A stretch of DNA of 35,824 nucleotides, taken from positions 1 to 35,824 of the forward strand of contig UQHL01000027.1 in the NCBI GenBank assembly GCA_900540805.1, given 5' to 3'. Below the pieces are notes generated by a model. That model worked only from the letters and a program-made list of their open reading frames with translations, had not been told where the DNA came from and made no database searches. Position 1 is the stretch's first letter; every line of letters begins with the position of its first letter. The translations under genes were made by a program, and so were the position numbers. Below, piece by piece: positions 16,879 through 25,518 of this stretch. Source of the DNA: an uncultured Eubacteriales bacterium. GTDB taxonomy: Bacteria; Bacillota; Clostridia; Christensenellales; Borkfalkiaceae.

Positions 16879-19146
16879 ATGAAAAAGAAGAAATTGTTTG
16901 CCGTCGTCTTGTCTTTATGCGCGATTGCTCTCGTGAGTTTGGGAATGGCGGCCTGTCAGGGCGCGCAAGGCGAAAAAGGCGATAAGGGCGATAAAGGAAT
17001 ACAAGGCGAAGCGGGAAAAGACGGCAAAGACGGAAAGGACGGCGTAACGCCCGTGATAGAGATAAGCGCCGACGGTTTTTGGGTAATCAACGGCGAGAAG
17101 ACCGAATACAAGGCGGTTGGAACGGACGGGGAAGACGGAAAGGACGGGGCTGCGTCTGTGATAGGGATAAGTGCGGACGGTTTTTGGGTGATCGACGGCG
17201 AGAAGACCGAATACAAAGCGGTTGGTTCGGACGGCCAAGACGGCGACAACGGGCGCGGAATAGAATCCGTTTTTTACGACGAAGACGGAAATCTCGTAAT
17301 CGTTTATACCGATAAAACCAACGAGACGGTTGTTTTGCCCGAAAGGGAAGAGCATATACATAGTTTCGGCGAATGGCAGTATTATTCCGAAGCGGGAACG
17401 GGCTGCGGGGGAGGGCTTTATTATAAAGTTTGTACCGCATGCAATGCCGTCGAGTGGAAAATGGAAACGGGCGGGGAGCACGTCTGGGAAGAAACATATT
17501 CCTACGACGAAGACACGCATTGGCAGGTTTGTAAAAACTGCGGCGACAAACGAAACGTCGAACCGCACGTTTTGGACGATAACGGAGATTGTACGGTCTG
17601 CGGACAACATATCAACGGCGTTCGGTACGAAGTATCTTCCGACAAAACGTACGCGACCGTAATCGGATACGACGGTACGGAAGGCGACGTGACGATTTTG
17701 GCCGAGTACATGGGCGTCCCCGTAACCGCTATCGGTTCCCGAGCGTTTTCTTCCTGTGAAGAATTGACGTCCGTAGAACTACCGGACAGCATTATAACCA
17801 TTGGTCACGGGGCGTTTTATAATTGTAAAAATCTGAAAGAAATTCGATTGAACGACGGCTTGAAAACGATTGAGAGCGAGGCGTTTAACTCCTCTGGTCT
17901 TGAAACAATCGTTATCCCCGCCAGCGTGGAGAATGTCGGGACTTCCGCGTTTTATAGGTGCGCTTCGCTGAAAACGGCGACGTTTGAAGACGACAACAGT
18001 CTGAAAATAATTGCAAATTTTCTTTTTTTCGAATGCGCACAGCTGGAAAACGTCGTTTTCGGGAAAAACAGCAAAATGGACTTTATCGGAAACAGTTCGT
18101 TTGATAAATGCGTTTCGCTGAAAAGTATTGACATACCCGAAGGCGTAACAGTTATTGCTTACGGCGCCTTCGAGGGGTGTTCGGGATTGCAGAGCATCAA
18201 ATTTCCTTCCACGCTGCAAACCTTAAGCTCGCATTCTTTTTACGATTGTACGTCGCTGACGGCGGTTGAGATTCCCGCCGCGACGGTTTCGATCAACCAC
18301 AATTCGTTTACGGGCTGCGACGCGCTGAGAGAGATTGTCGTCGAGACGGGAAATCCTACCTATCATTCCGACGGAAATTGTATCATTGAAACGGCGGCGA
18401 AAAAGCTTGCGATCGGATGTTCGGGCAGCGTTCTGCCGCAGGACGACAGCGTGACGGAGATCGGTACGTGGGCGTTTGGAGATAATCCCTGTCTGAAAAA
18501 AATAGAAATTTTCCGCTATATCCAAAAAATCGACATCATGTCCTTTTATAACTGCGGCGGGTTGGAGGAAATCGTCGTCGATAAAGACAACCCCGTATTT
18601 CACGAGGCGGGAAATTGTCTCATCGAAACGCAAACAAAGACATTGCTGCGCTTTGGCTCCAACGGCAAAATTCCGTCCGACGGCAGCGTGACGGGGATAC
18701 AGGACGGTGCGTTCGGCGGGTGCTTTATTCGAAATCTTTATATTCCCGCATGTATTCAATCGTTTGTAATCAGCGGACACGGGATTGCGGGGCTGGAAAC
18801 CGTTTCCGTGGAAGAGGGCAACGCCGTTTATTACAGCAGCGAAAATTGTCTGATTGAGAAATCCACGCAAACCCTCTGCGTAGGCTGTAAAAACAGCGTC
18901 ATTCCTTCCGGCGTGAAAAGGATAAAAACGGGTGCGTTTGAGGGGAGCGAAATCGCGTCGATCAATATCCCCGTAAGCGTTACCTGCATTGAAAGCTTTG
19001 CCTTTCTCGATTGCGCCGATTTGACGGAAATTCGCTACGAAGGGACGACGGAACAATGGAACGCGTTGGAAAAGAACGGCAGCTGGGATAAAAATACGGG
19101 AAATTACGTCGTGAATTGCAGCGACGGGACTTTGATAAAAAAATGA
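16879..19146 (+). CDS. BspA-type LRR lipoprotein with collagen-like and tandem 35-residue repeats
   Basis: The 755-residue product begins with a lipoprotein signal (Cys26 after GMAA). Residues about 27-57 are a collagen-like Gly-X-Y stretch rich in GDK and GKD. Two 35-residue repeats follow (residues 59-93 and 94 to about 125), each with an ISADGFWVI core and ending in a short GxDGxDG stretch. Residues about 160-245 carry His/Trp/CxxC units (HSFGEW, CTAC, CKNC, CTVC) that look like zinc-ribbon-like repeats of Firmicutes surface proteins. The rest is LRR_5 (BspA-like) repeats. This is a cell-surface protein, perhaps for adhesion or matrix binding. It shares architecture with the lipoprotein at 3904 but lacks the Flg_new repeats. 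Confidence 0.85.
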   Translation: MKKKKLFAVVLSLCAIALVSLGMAACQGAQGEKGDKGDKGIQGEAGKDGKDGKDGVTPVIEISADGFWVINGEKTEYKAVGTDGEDGKDGAASVIGISADGFWVIDGEKTEYKAVGSDGQDGDNGRGIESVFYDEDGNLVIVYTDKTNETVVLPEREEHIHSFGEWQYYSEAGTGCGGGLYYKVCTACNAVEWKMETGGEHVWEETYSYDEDTHWQVCKNCGDKRNVEPHVLDDNGDCTVCGQHINGVRYEVSSDKTYATVIGYDGTEGDVTILAEYMGVPVTAIGSRAFSSCEELTSVELPDSIITIGHGAFYNCKNLKEIRLNDGLKTIESEAFNSSGLETIVIPASVENVGTSAFYRCASLKTATFEDDNSLKIIANFLFFECAQLENVVFGKNSKMDFIGNSSFDKCVSLKSIDIPEGVTVIAYGAFEGCSGLQSIKFPSTLQTLSSHSFYDCTSLTAVEIPAATVSINHNSFTGCDALREIVVETGNPTYHSDGNCIIETAAKKLAIGCSGSVLPQDDSVTEIGTWAFGDNPCLKKIEIFRYIQKIDIMSFYNCGGLEEIVVDKDNPVFHEAGNCLIETQTKTLLRFGSNGKIPSDGSVTGIQDGAFGGCFIRNLYIPACIQSFVISGHGIAGLETVSVEEGNAVYYSSENCLIEKSTQTLCVGCKNSVIPSGVKRIKTGAFEGSEIASINIPVSVTCIESFAFLDCADLTEIRYEGTTEQWNALEKNGSWDKNTGNYVVNCSDGTLIKK
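17053..17250 (+). repeat. 105-bp in-frame tandem repeat inside the LRR lipoprotein gene
   Basis: The unit starting at 17053 recurs at 17158 (offset exactly 105 bases, 35 codons) with most bases conserved. The reading frame is kept, so copy number can vary without breaking the gene. Confidence 0.85.
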
Positions 19147-19183
19147 AATAAAATTCGTCTTTTGCGATGGAGACAGACCGTTG

Positions 19184-19234
19184 AAACGGGCGCGCCTTTC
19201 AAACTTTTCGAAGAAAGAAGACCGCGCCCGTTTT
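19184..19234 (+). terminator. Terminator after the LRR lipoprotein gene
   Basis: AAACGGGCGCG (19184-19194) pairs perfectly with CGCGCCCGTTT (19223-19233), with a loop of 28 bases, and the 3' arm merges into a T-run. It separates the surface-protein gene from the operon that follows. Confidence 0.65.
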
Positions 19235-19282
19235 GCGTGCAAAAAGCGTTTTTCTGCTTGAAAAAATTATCGATTTACTCTA

Positions 19283-19407
19283 TTTTTTATCGTATGTGCA
19301 AATATGGCAAAGTGTGTGGGGTACGTTCATGAATTGTGTTTTTCGCTAACGCGGAAAAAGGGGAAAATACGGAGAAAACGTGAATTTTTTATCGAATGAG
19401 CAATTAT
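19283..19407 (+). repeat. Pair of 23-bp near-identical direct repeats upstream of the mdh-frd promoter
   Basis: Copies lie at 19283-19305 and 19385-19407, identical at 20 of 23 positions; both start TTTTTTATCG and share ATG, GCAA and TAT. The second ends 12 bases before the -35 box. They may be operator sites for a regulator of the downstream operon. The rest of the 390-base gene-free stretch is AT-rich, with nothing else I can name. Confidence 0.5.
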
Positions 19408-19419
19408 TGATTTCAGTTG

Positions 19420-19448
19420 TTGAGATTTAAGAGAAAATATGATATAAT
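19420..19448 (+). promoter_or_regulatory. Candidate promoter of the malate-to-succinate operon
   Basis: TTGAGA at 19420-19425 and TATAAT at 19443-19448 are spaced by 17 bases. No other convincing promoter or terminator was seen between here and 31006, so it may drive the twelve genes up to 31002. Confidence 0.7.
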
Positions 19449-19539
19449 ATGAACCGTTTGAAGCTGACGGAGAGCGGGGAAGAAAAAGCGGCTTCTTTTG
19501 ACGAAACGGAAAAAATTTTAATACGGAGTGTGAATAAGT

Positions 19540-20490
19540 ATGAGCAACAAAGTTACTATTATCGGTGCAGGTTCGGTCGGCGCTACCATCGCCTATACGC
19601 TGGTGGTGGACAGTCCGGTTTCGGAGATCGTCCTCATCGACGTCAACCGCGAAAAGGCTCTCGGCGAGGCTCTCGACATCAAGCAGGCGACGCCCTTTCT
19701 TTCCCCCACGAAAGTATATGAAGGCTCCTACGAGGACGCGGAAGGCTCGGATATCGTCGTCGTGACTTCGGGGATCGGCAGAAAGCCCGGGCAGTCGCGC
19801 ATCGATCTCGCGCAGACCAATGTCGATATTATCAAGAGCATTGCGCCCGAAATCGTCAGACACGCTCCCAATGCGATTTATGTCATCGTCGCTAATCCCG
19901 TGGACGTTCTCACTTACGTATTCTGTAAGGTGACGGGGCTGCCCAAGGGCCAGGTGTTGGGCTCGGGCACCATTCTCGATACGATCCGTTTAAGAACCCG
20001 CCTTTCCGAGCTGTATTCCATCAATCAGAAACAGGTGCACGCCTATGTGCTCGGCGAGCACGGCGACAGCTCTTTCGTCGCATGGTCCACGGCCGACATC
20101 ACGGGGATACCCTTAAACGATTACGACGCGGCTTTGACAAATAAAGCCGTTTTGCCCATTACGCCTTACACGCACGAGGAAGTGGAGGAATACGTCCGCA
20201 AATCGGGCGGAAAGATCATCGCGGGCAAGGGCGCCACGTTCTACGGTATCGCCGCCTCCGTATGCCATATCGTCAAGAGCATCTATTCCGGCGCGGATAC
20301 CGTCATGACCCTTTCCACGCTTTTAGACGGGGAATACGGGCTCAGCGACGTGTGCCTGAGCACGCTCTGCATCCTCGGCAACAACGGAATTCAGACGACG
20401 CTCACGCCCAAGATGTCCGAAGACGAACTTGAAAAGCTTAAGCACAGCGCGGAGGTGCTCAAGGGCGTAATCGCACAGCTGGCTATCTGA
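19540..20490 (+). CDS. LDH-family 2-hydroxyacid dehydrogenase, predicted malate dehydrogenase
   Basis: The 316-residue protein has the LDH/MDH Rossmann motif GAGSVGATIA (residues 9-18), Asp34 in VLIDVN for NAD binding, and the catalytic LGEHGDSS motif. Overall it looks like an L-lactate dehydrogenase. However, the substrate-loop residue that is Gln in lactate dehydrogenases (NQKPGETR) is Arg81 here (GRKPGQSR), the residue that selects malate/oxaloacetate in malate dehydrogenases. It is followed 15 bases later by fumarase, and fumarate reductase genes lie further down the operon. I therefore predict NADH-dependent reduction of oxaloacetate to malate. An automatic annotation would probably say lactate dehydrogenase. 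Confidence 0.75.
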   Translation: MSNKVTIIGAGSVGATIAYTLVVDSPVSEIVLIDVNREKALGEALDIKQATPFLSPTKVYEGSYEDAEGSDIVVVTSGIGRKPGQSRIDLAQTNVDIIKSIAPEIVRHAPNAIYVIVANPVDVLTYVFCKVTGLPKGQVLGSGTILDTIRLRTRLSELYSINQKQVHAYVLGEHGDSSFVAWSTADITGIPLNDYDAALTNKAVLPITPYTHEEVEEYVRKSGGKIIAGKGATFYGIAASVCHIVKSIYSGADTVMTLSTLLDGEYGLSDVCLSTLCILGNNGIQTTLTPKMSEDELEKLKHSAEVLKGVIAQLAI

Positions 20491-20505
20491 AAGGAGAAAG
20501 GAAGC

Positions 20506-21882
20506 ATGGAATACCGCATTGAAAAAGACACCATGGGGGAAATGAAGGTCCCCGCGGACAAATATTGGGCGGCGCAGACCGAAAGAAGCCACGAAAATTT
20601 TCGGATCGGCACGGAAGTGATGCCGCGGGAGATTACGCACGCGTTCGGTATCCTTAAAAAGGCCGCCGCGCTTGCCAACTATAAATTAGGGATACTGCCC
20701 GAAGAAAAGAAGAAATTTATCTGTGCGGCCGCGGACGAGGTGATTTCGGGCGCGCTCAACGAGCATTTTCCCCTCGTCGTCTGGCAGACGGGCAGCGGCA
20801 CGCAGTCGAACATGAACGCCAACGAGGTGATCGCGAATCGCGGCAACGAGCTGGCGGGCAAAAAATTACTTCACCCCAACGACGATATCAATAAAAGCCA
20901 AAGCTCCAACGATACTTTTCCCACCGCGATGCACATTGCGGCCGTCGTTGCGATAGAAGATAAGCTCTTTCCCGCGATGGATAAACTGATCGAAACCTTC
21001 AAACGCCTGGAAAAGGAAAACGAAGGAATCGTCAAAAGCGGCCGCACCCATCTTCAGGACGCCGTTCCCGTCGCGTTTTCGCAGGAGATCAGCGGCTGGA
21101 GAAATATGGTCGAAAAAACGAAAAGTCAGATGATGCTCGCGCTTTCGGGCTTGAAGGAGCTTGCGCTCGGCGGCACCGCCGTCGGAACGGGGCTTAACGC
21201 GCCCAAGGGCTTTGCGGAAGAGGTCGCGGCGCAGATCAGCGGATTGACGGGCAAGACGTTTGTCACCGCGGAAAACAAGTATCACGCCCTCACCTCGAAG
21301 GACGAACTCGTTTTCGCGCACGGCGCGCTGAAGGCGCTGGCGTGCAATCTCATGAAAATTGCCAACGACGTGCGATGGCTGGCTTCGGGACCGCGCGACG
21401 GGCTGGGCGAAATCTTTATCCCCGAAAACGAACCCGGTTCCTCGATTATGCCGGGCAAGGTCAACCCCACGCAGTGCGAAGCGATGACGATGGTGGCCGT
21501 TCAGGTCATGGCCAACGACGTCGCCGTGGGCATGGGCGCTTCTCAGGGCAATTTCGAGCTCAACGTATTTATGCCCGTCATTATCTATAATTTCCTGCAG
21601 TCGGCGAGGCTTTTGGCGGACGGAATTGTTTCTTTCGAGAAAAACTGCGTCACGGGCATCCGCGCGAACAAGGAAAAAATGAAGCATAACCTCTACAATT
21701 CGTTGATGCTGGTGACGGCGCTCAATCCCTATATCGGGTACGAAAACGCGGCCAAAACGGCGAAAAAGGCGTATAAGGAAAACATTTCCCTCAAAGAGGC
21801 GTGCGTGGCGCTCGGCTTCCTCACGGCGGAGAAATTTGACGAAGTATTCCGCCCCGAGGAGATGGCGTATCCGCAGAAATAA
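20506..21882 (+). CDS. fumC: Class II fumarate hydratase
   Basis: FumC interconverts malate and fumarate without an iron-sulfur cluster. The 458-residue product has the class II N-terminus (EKDTMGEMKVPADKYW), the SGRTHLQDA motif, and the superfamily signature GSSIMPGKVNP with the catalytic Ser loop. Length matches FumC rather than aspartase-type relatives, and the sequence TGSGTQSNMNANEVIANR is typical of fumarases. It sits between the predicted malate dehydrogenase and the Hdr genes, so in this operon it most likely runs in the dehydrating direction to feed fumarate to the FrdAB-like pair. Confidence 0.93.
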   Translation: MEYRIEKDTMGEMKVPADKYWAAQTERSHENFRIGTEVMPREITHAFGILKKAAALANYKLGILPEEKKKFICAAADEVISGALNEHFPLVVWQTGSGTQSNMNANEVIANRGNELAGKKLLHPNDDINKSQSSNDTFPTAMHIAAVVAIEDKLFPAMDKLIETFKRLEKENEGIVKSGRTHLQDAVPVAFSQEISGWRNMVEKTKSQMMLALSGLKELALGGTAVGTGLNAPKGFAEEVAAQISGLTGKTFVTAENKYHALTSKDELVFAHGALKALACNLMKIANDVRWLASGPRDGLGEIFIPENEPGSSIMPGKVNPTQCEAMTMVAVQVMANDVAVGMGASQGNFELNVFMPVIIYNFLQSARLLADGIVSFEKNCVTGIRANKEKMKHNLYNSLMLVTALNPYIGYENAAKTAKKAYKENISLKEACVALGFLTAEKFDEVFRPEEMAYPQK

Positions 21883-21892
21883 AGGTAGCGAT

Positions 21893-22672
21893 ATGAAAAT
21901 CTGTTATTATCCCGGCTGTACGCTCAAGACGAAGGCGAAGGATCTGGACGTTTACGCCCGCCGCTCCGCCGCGGCTTTGGGCGTGGAAATGGAAGAAATA
22001 GAAAACTGGCAGTGCTGCGGCGCCGTGTATCCCATGGCGAAGGACGAGATTGCAACCAAGCTGTCCGCCGTCCGCGCTTTAGAATACGCGAAACGCAACG
22101 GCGGTAAATTGCTTACGCTTTGTTCCGCCTGCCATAACGTCATCAAGCGTACAAATGAAGATATGCGCGGCGATGAAAATATTTCTTTCAAGGCCAATAA
22201 TTATCTGAAGTTTGAGGAGCCGTACCGCGGCGAAACGCAGGTATTGCATTACCTCGAGCTTTTGAAAAACGAGATCGGGTTCGACGAAATAGCGAAAAAG
22301 GTCGTCCGTCCCTTAAACAGAAAAATAGGGGCGTATTACGGCTGTCTTTTGCTTCGCCCGAGCGGCGTCATGGCGTTCGATAACCCCGAAAATCCCACCA
22401 TCATCGAGGATTTTATCCGCGCGGTCGGCGGGACGCCCGTCGTCTATCCTTTCCGCAACGAATGCTGCGGCGCGTACGTCGCCCTCAAAAACGCCTCCCT
22501 GCCCAAAGCAAGGAGTGAAAAAGTGCTTCAAAGCGCGCGGGAAAAGGGCGCGGAGGAAGTGATTACGGCCTGCCCGCTCTGCCTTTATAATTTGCAGGCA
22601 AACGGCGGCGGCATATTGCCCGTGCGATATTTCACGGAGCTTCTCGCCGAGGCGCTGGGGGTGAAAGAATGA
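21893..22672 (+). CDS. hdrB: HdrB-like CCG-domain protein
   Basis: HdrB is the subunit that carries the two unusual [4Fe-4S] clusters where heterodisulfide is reduced in methanogens. The 259-residue product has two complete CCG motifs: Cys9, Cys41-Cys42, Cys77, Cys80, and Cys151, Cys191-Cys192, Cys227, Cys230. I chose ATG 21893 because an earlier in-frame ATG lies inside fumC and the protein from MKICYYPGCT aligns with HdrB. It overlaps hdrC by 4 bases (ATGA). Bacteria of this type do not make CoM/CoB, so the natural acceptor must be different. The FrdAB genes in the same operon make fumarate, reached through those subunits, the best guess. Confidence 0.87.
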   Translation: MKICYYPGCTLKTKAKDLDVYARRSAAALGVEMEEIENWQCCGAVYPMAKDEIATKLSAVRALEYAKRNGGKLLTLCSACHNVIKRTNEDMRGDENISFKANNYLKFEEPYRGETQVLHYLELLKNEIGFDEIAKKVVRPLNRKIGAYYGCLLLRPSGVMAFDNPENPTIIEDFIRAVGGTPVVYPFRNECCGAYVALKNASLPKARSEKVLQSAREKGAEEVITACPLCLYNLQANGGGILPVRYFTELLAEALGVKE

Positions 22673-23055
22673 CGAAAGAAGAACAGTTTGAAAATCTTCT
22701 CCGCATCAGCGGTACGGACGTGAGAAAGTGCATGAAGTGCGGCAAATGCTCGGGACGGTGCCCCGCGTTTAAGGATATGGACATCAAGCCGCACCAATTT
22801 GTTTCCCTGCTTGCCAAGGGCAAGGTGGAGGAGCTTTTGGAAAGCAAAGCGATCTGGAGCTGCCTCTCCTGCATGGCCTGCGTGGAACGCTGTCCGAGGG
22901 GCGTTGCGCCCGCGGCGGTCATAGAGGCGGTGCGGGACACCGTCGTCCGCATGCAGAACGGAAACGGCATCAAGGCGGAGGACATTCCGCCCATCGTGGA
23001 CGAACTCATTCCCCAGCAGCTGCTCGTCAGCGCTTACAGAAAATACAACAAATGA
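22669..23055 (+). CDS. hdrC: HdrC-like 4Fe-4S ferredoxin subunit
   Basis: HdrC passes electrons from HdrA to HdrB. The 128-residue protein has two [4Fe-4S] motifs, CMKCGKCSGRCP (residues 21-32) and CLSCMACVERCP (about 65-76), followed by a short helical tail. Length is shorter than methanogen HdrC but within the bacterial range. The ATG overlaps the hdrB stop, implying coupled translation and a tight complex. Confidence 0.88.
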   Translation: MTKEEQFENLLRISGTDVRKCMKCGKCSGRCPAFKDMDIKPHQFVSLLAKGKVEELLESKAIWSCLSCMACVERCPRGVAPAAVIEAVRDTVVRMQNGNGIKAEDIPPIVDELIPQQLLVSAYRKYNK

Positions 23056-23082
23056 TTTTTAGAGAAAAGAGAGTTATATAAA

Positions 23083-25074
23083 ATGCAAAGAATAGGTGTT
23101 TTTATTTGTTGGTGCGGCAGCAATATCGCGGCAACGGTAGATGTGGAACGGGTCGCCGAGCTAATGAAAGCAGAACCCGGTGTGGTTTTTTCGGCGAATT
23201 ATCAGTACATGTGTTCCGAAAACGGTCAGCAGCTCATCAAAAACGCAATCAAAGAATATAATCTGACGGGGATCGTCGTCGGCTCCTGTTCGCCGAGAAT
23301 GCACGAAGCGACCTTCCGCAGGACGGCGGAGGCCGCGGGGCTTAATCCCTATATGGTAGAGATCGCCAATATCCGCGAGCATTGCTCCTGGATACATAAA
23401 GACAGGGAGGAGGCCACCGAAAAGGCGGTCGTTCTCGTGCGCACGGCGATCGCGAAAGTCAAGCTCAACGCGCCTTTGCAAGCGGGAGAAAGCCCCGTCG
23501 TCAAGCGCGCTTTGGTCATCGGCGGCGGTATCGCGGGCATTCAGTCCGCACTCGATATCGCGGAGGCGGGCTTTGAGGTCGATATCGTGGAAAAAAATCC
23601 CACAATCGGCGGCCGTATGGCTCAGCTGGACAAAACGTTTCCCACGCTCGACTGTTCGGCGTGTATTTTGACGCCGAAAATGGTGGATTGCGCTCAAAGC
23701 GATAAAATCGATATTCTTTCCTACTCCGAAGTAGAGGACGTGAAGGGCTTTGTCGGCAATTTTACGGTAAAGATCCGCAAAAAGGCGAGGTTTGTCGATG
23801 AGACCAAGTGCACGGGCTGTAAGATTTGTATGGAAAAATGCCCGTCCAAGAAAGGACTCAACGAGTTTAATATGAATCTGAACAACCGCACCGCCATCTA
23901 TATCCCGTTCGCGCAGGCAATCCCCAACGTGGCGGTGATCGATCCCGCGCAGTGTATCAAGCTCAAGACGGGCAAGTGCGGAATCTGTCAGAAGTTCTGC
24001 GGCGCGGGCGCGATCAATTACGAAATGAAGGACGAGCTTATCGAACGGCAATACGGCGCCATCGTCGTGGCGACGGGTTTTAAGCCGATTGCGCTCGACG
24101 CTTTCAACGAATACGGCTACAGCGATAACAAGGATGTCATCACCTCGCTCGAGCTCGAGCGGCTGATGAACGCGGCAGGGCCTACAAACGGCGTTCTTCT
24201 CCGCCCTTCCGACGGCACGCACCCCAAAGTGATTACCTTTATTCAGTGCGTCGGTTCGCGCGATACGTCCGGCTGCGGCAAGCCGTATTGCTCGAAAATC
24301 TGCTGCATGTACACGGCGAAGCACGCCATGCTTATCCGGGAAAAATATCCCGACACCGAGGTGCACGTGTTCTATATCGACGTGCGTACCCCCGGAAAGA
24401 ATTACGACGAGTTTTACCGCCGCGCGGTGGAACAGTACGGCGTGGATTATATCAAGGGCATGGTCGGCAAGGTCTATAACGAAAACGGCAAGCTGATGGT
24501 GCAGGGCTCGAATCTTATCGACAACGAGCAGGTGACGATTGCCTCCGACCTCGTGGTTTTGGCGGCCGCGATCGAACCGGAGCCTTCCGTGAGAAAGGTG
24601 GCCACCCTTTTGACGGCGAGCATCGACACCAATAATTTCCTCACCGAGGCGCATCCCAAGCTCCGCCCCGTAGAAAGCCCCACGGCGGGCGTATATCTGG
24701 CCGGCGTATGTCAAGGGCCCAAAGATATTCCGGAGACGGTGTCCCAGGCTTCCGCATGCGCCTCCAAGGTCATCGGGCTGTTGGTAAAGGATCATCTGAA
24801 AACAAATCCCTGCGTTGCCCATTCCGACGAAAATATGTGCAACGGGTGCAGTCAGTGCGCCAACGTCTGCGCGTACGGCGCGATTACTTACGTGGATAAG
24901 GAATTCCGTCTCGGCGGCGGCAAAACGGAGACGCGGCGCGTGGCGTCCGTCAATCCCGCCGTATGTCAGGGCTGCGGCGCCTGTACGGTCACCTGTCCTT
25001 CGGGCGCGATGGATCTGAGCGGGTTCAGTTCCAGGCAAATCATGTCGGAGGTGGAAACCATATGCAGGAGGTAA
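23083..25074 (+). CDS. hdrA: HdrA-like flavin/iron-sulfur electron-bifurcation subunit
   Basis: HdrA holds the FAD that splits electron pairs in Hdr complexes. The 663-residue length equals that of methanogen HdrA. The N-terminal domain has Cys9, Cys11, Cys44 and Cys69. The FAD Rossmann motif GGGIAG is at 147-152, with Cys191 and Cys194 in LDCSACILTPKM. An inserted ferredoxin domain has Cys243/246/249/253 and a set around 291-306, and the CVGSRD...GCGKPYCSKICC region follows. Two C-terminal [4Fe-4S] clusters lie near residues 586-596 and 628-638, where ferredoxin reduction is thought to occur. It is not fused to MvhD or to a glutamate-synthase domain. The mvhD-like gene follows after 2 bases. 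Confidence 0.93.
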   Translation: MQRIGVFICWCGSNIAATVDVERVAELMKAEPGVVFSANYQYMCSENGQQLIKNAIKEYNLTGIVVGSCSPRMHEATFRRTAEAAGLNPYMVEIANIREHCSWIHKDREEATEKAVVLVRTAIAKVKLNAPLQAGESPVVKRALVIGGGIAGIQSALDIAEAGFEVDIVEKNPTIGGRMAQLDKTFPTLDCSACILTPKMVDCAQSDKIDILSYSEVEDVKGFVGNFTVKIRKKARFVDETKCTGCKICMEKCPSKKGLNEFNMNLNNRTAIYIPFAQAIPNVAVIDPAQCIKLKTGKCGICQKFCGAGAINYEMKDELIERQYGAIVVATGFKPIALDAFNEYGYSDNKDVITSLELERLMNAAGPTNGVLLRPSDGTHPKVITFIQCVGSRDTSGCGKPYCSKICCMYTAKHAMLIREKYPDTEVHVFYIDVRTPGKNYDEFYRRAVEQYGVDYIKGMVGKVYNENGKLMVQGSNLIDNEQVTIASDLVVLAAAIEPEPSVRKVATLLTASIDTNNFLTEAHPKLRPVESPTAGVYLAGVCQGPKDIPETVSQASACASKVIGLLVKDHLKTNPCVAHSDENMCNGCSQCANVCAYGAITYVDKEFRLGGGKTETRRVASVNPAVCQGCGACTVTCPSGAMDLSGFSSRQIMSEVETICRR

Positions 25075-25076
25075 CG

Positions 25077-25514
25077 ATGGAAAAGAAAGAATATGTGCCC
25101 AATATCGTGGCTTTTTGCTGCAACTGGTGCTCGTACGCGGGCGCGGACCTTGCGGGCTCCAGCCGTTTGAGCTATCCCGCAAACGTCAAGATCATCCGCG
25201 TGCCGTGCTCCTGCCGCGTCAATCCCATGTTCGTTTTGAAGGCGTTTCAGCAGGGCGCGGACGGCGTAATTCTCTGCGGCTGTCATCCCGGCGACTGTCA
25301 TTACGTGACGGGCAATTATTATACGAGAAGAAGGATGGCTTTGCTGTTCAGCTTTTTGAATTATCTCGGAATCGAGAAGGAACGCACGCGCGTGGAATGG
25401 GTTTCCGCCGCGGAGGGCGCGCGTTTTTCTGCGGTCATGAACGATTTTGTCAAGACGGTGAGCGCGCTCGGCGAAAACAAGCGGCTTTCCGATCTTCGGT
25501 GCAAGGAGGAGTAA
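25077..25514 (+). CDS. MvhD/FloxD-like electron transfer protein
   Basis: MvhD-family proteins carry a [2Fe-2S] cluster and connect an electron-input module to HdrA. The 145-residue product has the family's Cys pattern: Cys14, Cys15, Cys18 (FCCNWC), Cys44 and Cys46 (PCSC), Cys67, Cys69 and Cys74 (CGCHPGDC). I chose ATG 25077 because AGGAGG lies 5 bases upstream; this start is 2 bases after the hdrA stop. No MvhA/MvhG hydrogenase genes follow, so electrons must come from another donor. The next three genes supply a flavin and NAD(P)-binding module, as in the Flox systems of sulfate reducers. Confidence 0.88.
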   Translation: MEKKEYVPNIVAFCCNWCSYAGADLAGSSRLSYPANVKIIRVPCSCRVNPMFVLKAFQQGADGVILCGCHPGDCHYVTGNYYTRRRMALLFSFLNYLGIEKERTRVEWVSAAEGARFSAVMNDFVKTVSALGENKRLSDLRCKEE

Positions 25515-25518
25515 GGCG

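Noticed and set aside
19540..20490. Plain annotation as L-lactate dehydrogenase
   Set aside because: Arg81 at the specificity position and the fumarase/Frd context favour malate dehydrogenase, though only kinetics can settle it.
23161..25182. A 673-codon open frame on the - strand across hdrA
   Set aside because: It lies fully antisense to a well-supported HdrA gene, its translation has no recognisable domain, and long antisense frames are expected from codon bias in GC-rich genes.
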